Shown piece by piece: positions 13,902 through 17,768 of a DNA stretch of 17,768 nt. The DNA lies in contig JAZRLQ010000094.1 of the NCBI GenBank assembly GCA_045646925.1, forward strand, positions 1-17,768, read 5' to 3'. The notes under the pieces are model-generated. The model was not told the origin of the DNA. It was given only the letters and a program-made list of their open reading frames with translations, and ran no database searches. This DNA comes from QALR01 sp045646925 (GTDB lineage Bacteria; Bacillota; Clostridia; Oscillospirales; CAG-272). Position 1 is the first letter of the stretch. Each line of letters starts with the position of its first letter. A program made the position numbers and the translations under genes.

Positions 13902-14510
13902 TTATTGAAAAAACGTTTCGGGAATATCGGAATTACGGAGCGTGCGCATTTTTTCTGCACGAAGAATAGTGAGGACATCTTCTGCTGCGCGATCGATGCC
14001 GCCCTCGTGGTTAATCACGACGTAGTCGTATTTCGGGAAGGTCTTGATCTCGTTTTTTGCTTCGTTCATGCGCTTCTGAATGACCTCTTCCGTTTCCGTT
14101 CCTCTGCCGCGAATGCGGGCGAGAAGAGTTTCGTAATCCGGGGGAAGAACGTAGATCATGATTGCCTCGGGCATTTTCTCTTTGATCTGGAGCGCACCCT
14201 TGACTTCAATATCGAGAATGATATTCTTTCCTGCGGAGAGCGCGTCCTCGACGGGTTTTTTGGGAGTGCCGTAGTAGTTGCCGACGTACTGCGCGTATTC
14301 CAGCATCTCGCCCTCTTTGATTTTATTTTCGAAATCGGCTTTGTCCACGAAATAATAGTGAACGCCGTGCTGTTCTCCGGGTCTGGGCGAGCGGGTCGTT
14401 GCGGATACGGAAAAGTCGAAGGGAGCAAGCTCGCGCAGGCGGCTTACGATCGTGCCCTTTCCGCTTCCTGCGGGACCGGAGATGATAACGAGTAATCCTT
14501 TCTGGTTCAT
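13902..14510 (-). CDS. gmk: Guanylate kinase
   Basis: A 202-residue kinase that converts GMP to GDP with ATP. The P-loop GPAGSGKGT is at 12-20, and the GMP-binding region follows (SATTRSPRPGEQHGVHYYFV). RGRGTETEEVIQKRM is the lid region with its arginines. Length is normal. The open frame runs 73 codons further upstream through remA, but those codons are out of family. The ATG at 14510 has AAGGA upstream and is the right start. It follows remA by 43 bases. Confidence 0.95.
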   Translation of the reverse strand: MNQKGLLVIISGPAGSGKGTIVSRLRELAPFDFSVSATTRSPRPGEQHGVHYYFVDKADFENKIKEGEMLEYAQYVGNYYGTPKKPVEDALSAGKNIILDIEVKGALQIKEKMPEAIMIYVLPPDYETLLARIRGRGTETEEVIQKRMNEAKNEIKTFPKYDYVVINHEGGIDRAAEDVLTILRAEKMRTLRNSDIPETFFQ

Positions 14511-14553
14511 AGATCTATTGTCCTTTCTGAATGTTCGATATCGACGAAATCGC

Positions 14554-14829
14554 TTACGTTTCGTCCTCGGTTTCCTCTTCGTCATCCTGTTCGTACTGAC
14601 CGTTGAGACGGTTGGAAATGGTCTCCGCTTTGATCGCGGAAAGGATGACGTGGTCACTGTCAGTGAAAATGACCGATCGGGTACGTCTGCCGCAAGATAC
14701 GTCAATGACGCGGCCTGCATCTCTGGCATCCTGAATGAAGCGCTTGATCGGCGCGGAATCGGGGCTGACGATCGAGATGACTCGGTGTGCCGCGACCATG
14801 TTACCGTTTCCGATGCTGATGAATTTCAT
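14554..14829 (-). CDS. remA: RemA family DNA-binding regulator (DUF370)
   Basis: A 91-residue RemA/DUF370 protein. The family signature MKFISIGNGNMVAAHRVISI, then SPDSAPIKR and GRRTRSVIFTDSDHVILSA, is nearly unbroken. RemA binds DNA as a ring-like oligomer and activates biofilm-matrix genes in Bacillus subtilis; its targets here are unknown. The start ATG 14829 matches the family start and has AAAGGA upstream; the ATG seven codons earlier overlaps that site. The tail after about residue 78 is very acidic (YEQDDEEETEDET), an extension beyond the conserved core. Its place between yicC and gmk is the standard one. Confidence 0.93.
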   Translation of the reverse strand: MKFISIGNGNMVAAHRVISIVSPDSAPIKRFIQDARDAGRVIDVSCGRRTRSVIFTDSDHVILSAIKAETISNRLNGQYEQDDEEETEDET

Positions 14830-14859
14830 GATATCCGATGTTCCTTTCATAAATTGATA

Positions 14860-15741
14860 TTATTCAATATTCTGAATCTGCTCGCGGATCTTTTCAAGCT
14901 CGCTCTTGATCTCAACGACGATCTTGGCAATGGCAACGTCGCAGGCCTTGGAGCCGATGGTGTTGGTCTCTCTGTTGATCTCCTGGAGCAAGAAGTCCAA
15001 TTTTCTGCCGACGGGCTCATCCGATGCGAGAATGCTGTCGAATGCCTCGAAGTGAGACGCGAGGCGTACGAGCTCTTCGTCGATGGCGACCTTGTCCGCG
15101 AAAATGGCGCATTCCGTGATCAGTCTTGCTTCGTCTACGGCGACGTCGCCGATGAGCTGCTTGATACGCGCTTCGATCTTAGCATACTGATTTTTGATAT
15201 CTGCGGCGGAGAGAGGAGCGATCTTTGCGGAAAGTTCCATGACGCGGCGCTTTTTCGATTCGATATCGGCTTTCATATTTGCGCCTTCGCGTTCTCTGGA
15301 AGCAATGAATGCCGCAGTAGCTTCGTCCAAAACGGGAAGCAGGTTGTTCCATTCTCTTTCCATATCTTCGTCAGCCTTTTTGACGGAGAAGATATCGCGG
15401 TTTGCGGCAACTGCCATCGTGGAAATGTCGTTCGGAAGGCAGAATTCTTCGGAAAGACGGCGAAGCGCTTTGATATAGCTTGCCGCGTAAGCGGTGTCCA
15501 ATTCTACGCTGATGCCGATTTCTTCCAGAATGTCGATGGAAACGTACACTTCGATCTTACCGCGGGAAATACCCTTGGCGGAGAGATAGGATTTGATTTT
15601 GTCCTCCAGAAATCCGAAGATCTTCGGAACTTTCACGGAGCAATCGAGATAACGATTGTTGACGGATTTGATTTCAACGAGGATATTTCTGCCGCCGATC
15701 TCTTTTCTTGCGCGGCCGTATCCTGTCATACTTTTAATCAT
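14860..15741 (-). CDS. yicC: YicC/YloC family endoribonuclease
   Basis: A 293-residue protein with the YicC N-terminal domain (MIKSMTGYGRA at the start, VEIKSVNNRYLD around 22-33) and the C-terminal DUF1732 domain, ending HFEAFDS, GRKLDFLLQEINRETNTIGSK and a helical tail. Family members are endoribonucleases; Escherichia coli YicC acts on the small RNA RyhB. The RNA targets here are unknown. It is the first gene of the operon, with AAAGGA before ATG 15741 and the operon promoter about 90 bases upstream. Confidence 0.94.
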   Translation of the reverse strand: MIKSMTGYGRARKEIGGRNILVEIKSVNNRYLDCSVKVPKIFGFLEDKIKSYLSAKGISRGKIEVYVSIDILEEIGISVELDTAYAASYIKALRRLSEEFCLPNDISTMAVAANRDIFSVKKADEDMEREWNNLLPVLDEATAAFIASREREGANMKADIESKKRRVMELSAKIAPLSAADIKNQYAKIEARIKQLIGDVAVDEARLITECAIFADKVAIDEELVRLASHFEAFDSILASDEPVGRKLDFLLQEINRETNTIGSKACDVAIAKIVVEIKSELEKIREQIQNIE

Positions 15742-15827
15742 AAACAGAGATTCCTTTCTTTACGATTACGAGTTAAGATGTATTTTAAACCAATTTTTGT
15801 TTGGATATAATTTCTCTATTATAATAT

Positions 15828-15857
15828 ATTATATCTCATTTTCACCCCCCTTGTCAA
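15828..15857 (-). promoter_or_regulatory. Consensus promoter of the yicC-rsgA operon
   Basis: On the minus strand a perfect TTGACA (15857-15852) is followed after 18 bases by a perfect TATAAT (15833-15828), giving a leader of about 80 bases to yicC. The spacer begins with an unusual G6 run. I see no riboswitch in the leader. From 15858 to 15950 I see only A/T-rich sequence with no gene. Confidence 0.87.
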
Positions 15858-15952
15858 CTGATTTTTTTAGCAAGCGCCATGTTTTTTGTGCAATTCTACA
15901 GAAAATCGACGAAAAATCTTTACATTCAAACAAAAAAGGCTTTTTGTCAGGA

Positions 15953-15987
15953 GAAAATAAAAAGAAGCCCCGCTGAAGCGAGGCTTC
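15953..15987 (-). terminator. Intrinsic terminator of the SLH-protein gene
   Basis: On the minus strand GAAGCCTCGC (15987-15978) and GCGGGGCTTC (15973-15964) form a 10-bp stem with a TTCA loop, followed by TTTTTATTTTC. It lies about 60 bases after the stop of the SLH gene and isolates that gene from the operon promoter downstream. Confidence 0.9.
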
Positions 15988-16047
15988 GATCCGTTACATT
16001 TGTGGCAAAGGATCACTTGGTCGGAGCAAATAGCGTCCGTTTTTCGT

Positions 16048-17286
16048 TTAATTTTTTTCCGTCATGGTATAGAGGAGCTTTGCAACGTCGGCTCTCGTCA
16101 GCTCTGTTTTGCGATCGTCGCCCATCACGAGACCGACGGAGGCAAGCATGGCGATGCCATCATCGGAGATCACGCCTTCTTCATCAATGGAGGCTGCAAC
16201 GGATTTTCCGAAGGACAATTCTTTATATTCTGCAATCCGTCCGAGAAGAGTGGAAGCCTGCTCGGACGTAATGGGAGCATTTGGGCAGAAGCAACGGCCG
16301 TTCTCGGTTTCCAGTCCGATCACGAGTCCCATGCCTTCGGCAGTTGTGATATAGCGATTTTGGGTTACGGTAAAGCTATCACTGTCGGCAAAGCCGGAAC
16401 GGTTGGAGGCGAGAAGTGTCGTGTCAATGTCGCACATTTGCATTGCCATTGTCAGAAAATCAGCTCGCGTGACCGTTTTTTCGGGAGAAAACACCCATTC
16501 ATCGCCGATTTTTTCTCCGATCAGTACTCCTTTTTCAGCCAGAACGGCAGCCGGCAAGGCGCATTCGTTTTTTTCGAGATCGGTATAAAGAATACCGCTT
16601 GCATTTGCGGTGGTATTGATGGATACGGTCGCGGTTTCCGATCGATTGCCGTATGGGTCGCAGACGTAATACGAAAAGCTATCGTCGGAGACGCTGGTTG
16701 CAGTATAAACGAAAGCGCCGTTTTCGGAAAGAGACAATTTGCCGCTTTGCGGTTGCGTAGCGATGTGATAGGTGATCTCGTCGCCGTCGGGATCTGTCGC
16801 GGACAGATTTCCGTATACGGAGATGCTTTCCTTGGCGGAGATCGCACACGCTTTTGCTGTCGGCGCGAAATTCAGCGTATCCAGCATATATACCGTGCAA
16901 ACGAAGGGCGACTCGTAATTCGCATTGGAGGGCATAAAGTCAAAAACGGCGGTTTTGCCCTGCTCAGCGGGCACAAAGCGTAGGGCATCCAACATATTTC
17001 TTTTGATGATCTGCCCCTCCTGCACGTCGCTCATGCCCAGTTTCAGTACGCCATCCTCGGAATCGGGCAGACTTTTGATGACGATAGAAGAAAAGCCGTC
17101 ATTTCCGAGCATGGAAGAAAAATCCGTTTCCGAAAAGGAGACGGTATTGGTGCCAACGCCGGTCTTGATCATGTCAAAATCCTCCTGCATGACCGATATT
17201 GCGGGAGAGAGCATGGCGGCGTTGACCGTCATTCCCATACACAAAAGCCAGAAGATCAAAAGCGCGAAAAAACCGATTTTTTTCAT
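16048..17286 (-). CDS. Secreted protein with cadherin/Ig-like repeats and SLH domains
   Basis: A 412-residue exported protein. A signal peptide (MKKIGFFALLIFWLLCMGMT, cleavage probably after VNA at 23) is followed by a partial repeat (about 75-120: GVLKLG, EGQIIKR, LRFVPA). A cadherin/Ig-like domain follows (about 155-226), with the calcium-type motif LSATDPDGDEITY and GKLSLSENGAFVYTA. Three SLH-like repeats come next (about 232-285, 298-350 and a short third, 360-410). SLH repeats usually hold proteins to the cell wall through secondary polysaccharides, so this is likely a wall-bound surface protein. Its ligand is unknown. The open frame extends upstream, but ATG 17286 has AAAGGA and starts the signal peptide. 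A tentative weak promoter lies upstream on this strand. Confidence 0.85.
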   Translation of the reverse strand: MKKIGFFALLIFWLLCMGMTVNAAMLSPAISVMQEDFDMIKTGVGTNTVSFSETDFSSMLGNDGFSSIVIKSLPDSEDGVLKLGMSDVQEGQIIKRNMLDALRFVPAEQGKTAVFDFMPSNANYESPFVCTVYMLDTLNFAPTAKACAISAKESISVYGNLSATDPDGDEITYHIATQPQSGKLSLSENGAFVYTATSVSDDSFSYYVCDPYGNRSETATVSINTTANASGILYTDLEKNECALPAAVLAEKGVLIGEKIGDEWVFSPEKTVTRADFLTMAMQMCDIDTTLLASNRSGFADSDSFTVTQNRYITTAEGMGLVIGLETENGRCFCPNAPITSEQASTLLGRIAEYKELSFGKSVAASIDEEGVISDDGIAMLASVGLVMGDDRKTELTRADVAKLLYTMTEKN

Positions 17287-17357
17287 TTTGATTGAATTCC
17301 TTTCTGAATTTTTGGATATGGATATTTTGCCCGCAGACAAATTTTTTATGCAAATTC

Positions 17358-17386
17358 TTGACATTTATTCAAAAAAGTAATAATAT
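17358..17386 (+). promoter_or_regulatory. Probable promoter of the SPFH gene
   Basis: TTGACA (17358-17363), a 17-base spacer and TAATAT (17381-17386) lie about 75 bases upstream of the plus-strand ATG at 17463. This is a good SigA-type promoter pointing away from the SLH gene, so the 176-base gap serves two divergent genes. Confidence 0.7.
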
Positions 17387-17462
17387 ATTTGTATACGGTG
17401 TCGAATTTTTTTCGGCGCAAATCGCAAACGGCTGCAAGGATTGCGGCGGAAAAGGGGTTTTT

Positions 17463-17768
17463 ATGAAATTGTTTTTGATCGGCATATTGGCTCTTATTGT
17501 CAGTGTGGGATCTCTGATTTACGTTTCAAACAAATGTAAGCACGGAGCATATCCCAAAAAGAAGGTGACGGGACTTCTTGTCGCGGCGCTTTGTTTCCTT
17601 GTCGGTGTGGGCGGAATCGCGATGGATTGCATTACGACGATCCCCACGGGACATACGGGAATCGTGACGACGTTCGGCCGTGTGGAAGAATACACCTTTG
17701 AAGCGGGCGTACATACGAAGGCTCCTTGGCAGCAGGTCGTCAAGATGGACAACCGTATCCAGAAGGCG
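17463..17768 (+). CDS. SPFH/prohibitin-family membrane protein, N-terminal part
   Basis: The first 102 residues are visible and the gene runs off the right edge. Two hydrophobic segments (about residues 1-22 and 38-58) are followed by TTIPTGHTGIVTTFGRVEEY, then AGVHTKAPWQQVVKMDNRIQ. This is the opening of the SPFH/band 7 domain in prohibitin-like proteins: GxxGVVxxFG, then G-H-K-P, then V-MDxRIQK. Such proteins form membrane-bound rings or microdomains and often chaperone membrane proteases. AAAAGGGG sits five bases before the ATG. Confidence 0.85.
   Translation, partial: MKLFLIGILALIVSVGSLIYVSNKCKHGAYPKKKVTGLLVAALCFLVGVGGIAMDCITTIPTGHTGIVTTFGRVEEYTFEAGVHTKAPWQQVVKMDNRIQKA

Noticed and set aside
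14452..15810. A 452-codon open frame on the plus strand, antisense to yicC, remA and the gmk start
   Set aside because: It is antisense to three well-recognised genes and has a composition typical of shadow frames.
15915..15940. ACAAAAA...TTTTTGT hairpin upstream of the operon promoter
   Set aside because: The stem is almost only A-T pairs in an A/T-rich region. The real terminator of the SLH gene is the G/C-rich hairpin at 15964-15987.

Overview
The window looks like chromosomal DNA from a Gram-positive, Clostridia-type Firmicute. The evidence is a conserved gene block known from Bacillus and Clostridium (yicC-remA-gmk-rpoZ-priA-def-fmt-rsmB-rlmN-stp-prkC-rsgA), AAAGGA-type ribosome binding sites before nearly every gene, textbook TTGACA/TATAAT promoters, a lysine riboswitch, intrinsic terminators and a protein with SLH (S-layer homology) repeats. 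TGA is used as a normal stop. I cannot name the genus.

Layout. Positions 1-415 hold the first codons of a probable transposase on the minus strand, short repeats that may be its binding sites, and a stretch with two tRNA T-arm-like fragments. Next are a tRNA-Gln(TTG) and a transporter of the NhaC superfamily, both on the minus strand and each with its own consensus promoter and terminator. The transporter is preceded by a full lysine riboswitch with a readable terminator/antiterminator pair, which makes it a lysine transporter (LysW type). Positions 2658-4004 hold an IS3-family (IS150-like) insertion sequence. Its orfB has the complete DDE triad, but its orfA is broken by a one-base frameshift.

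Positions 4023-15741 are one long, tightly packed minus-strand operon, read from right to left. It starts at a consensus promoter near 15828-15857 and ends at rsgA. It links RNA turnover (yicC), a matrix/biofilm regulator (remA), nucleotide metabolism (gmk), RNA polymerase omega (rpoZ), replication restart (priA), formylation and deformylation of the initiator Met (fmt, def), rRNA methylation (rsmB, rlmN), a PP2C phosphatase/Ser-Thr kinase pair (stp, prkC) and the ribosome-assembly GTPase rsgA. coaBC (between rpoZ and priA in Bacillus) and rpe (after rsgA in Bacillus) are absent. The kinase lacks extracellular PASTA repeats. The insertion sequence appears to have landed inside the operon's own terminator hairpin, splitting its two arms.

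Upstream of the operon, 16048-17286 encodes a secreted protein with cadherin/Ig-like repeats and SLH domains, with its own terminator. At the right edge a divergent plus-strand gene begins, encoding an SPFH/prohibitin-type membrane protein.

I see no CRISPR array, toxin-antitoxin pair or recognisable defence system. The most unusual signals are the insertion into a terminator, a perfect 30-base palindrome inside the transposase gene, a Cys-rich loop in the lysine transporter, the PASTA-less kinase and the tRNA-like fragments near the left edge.
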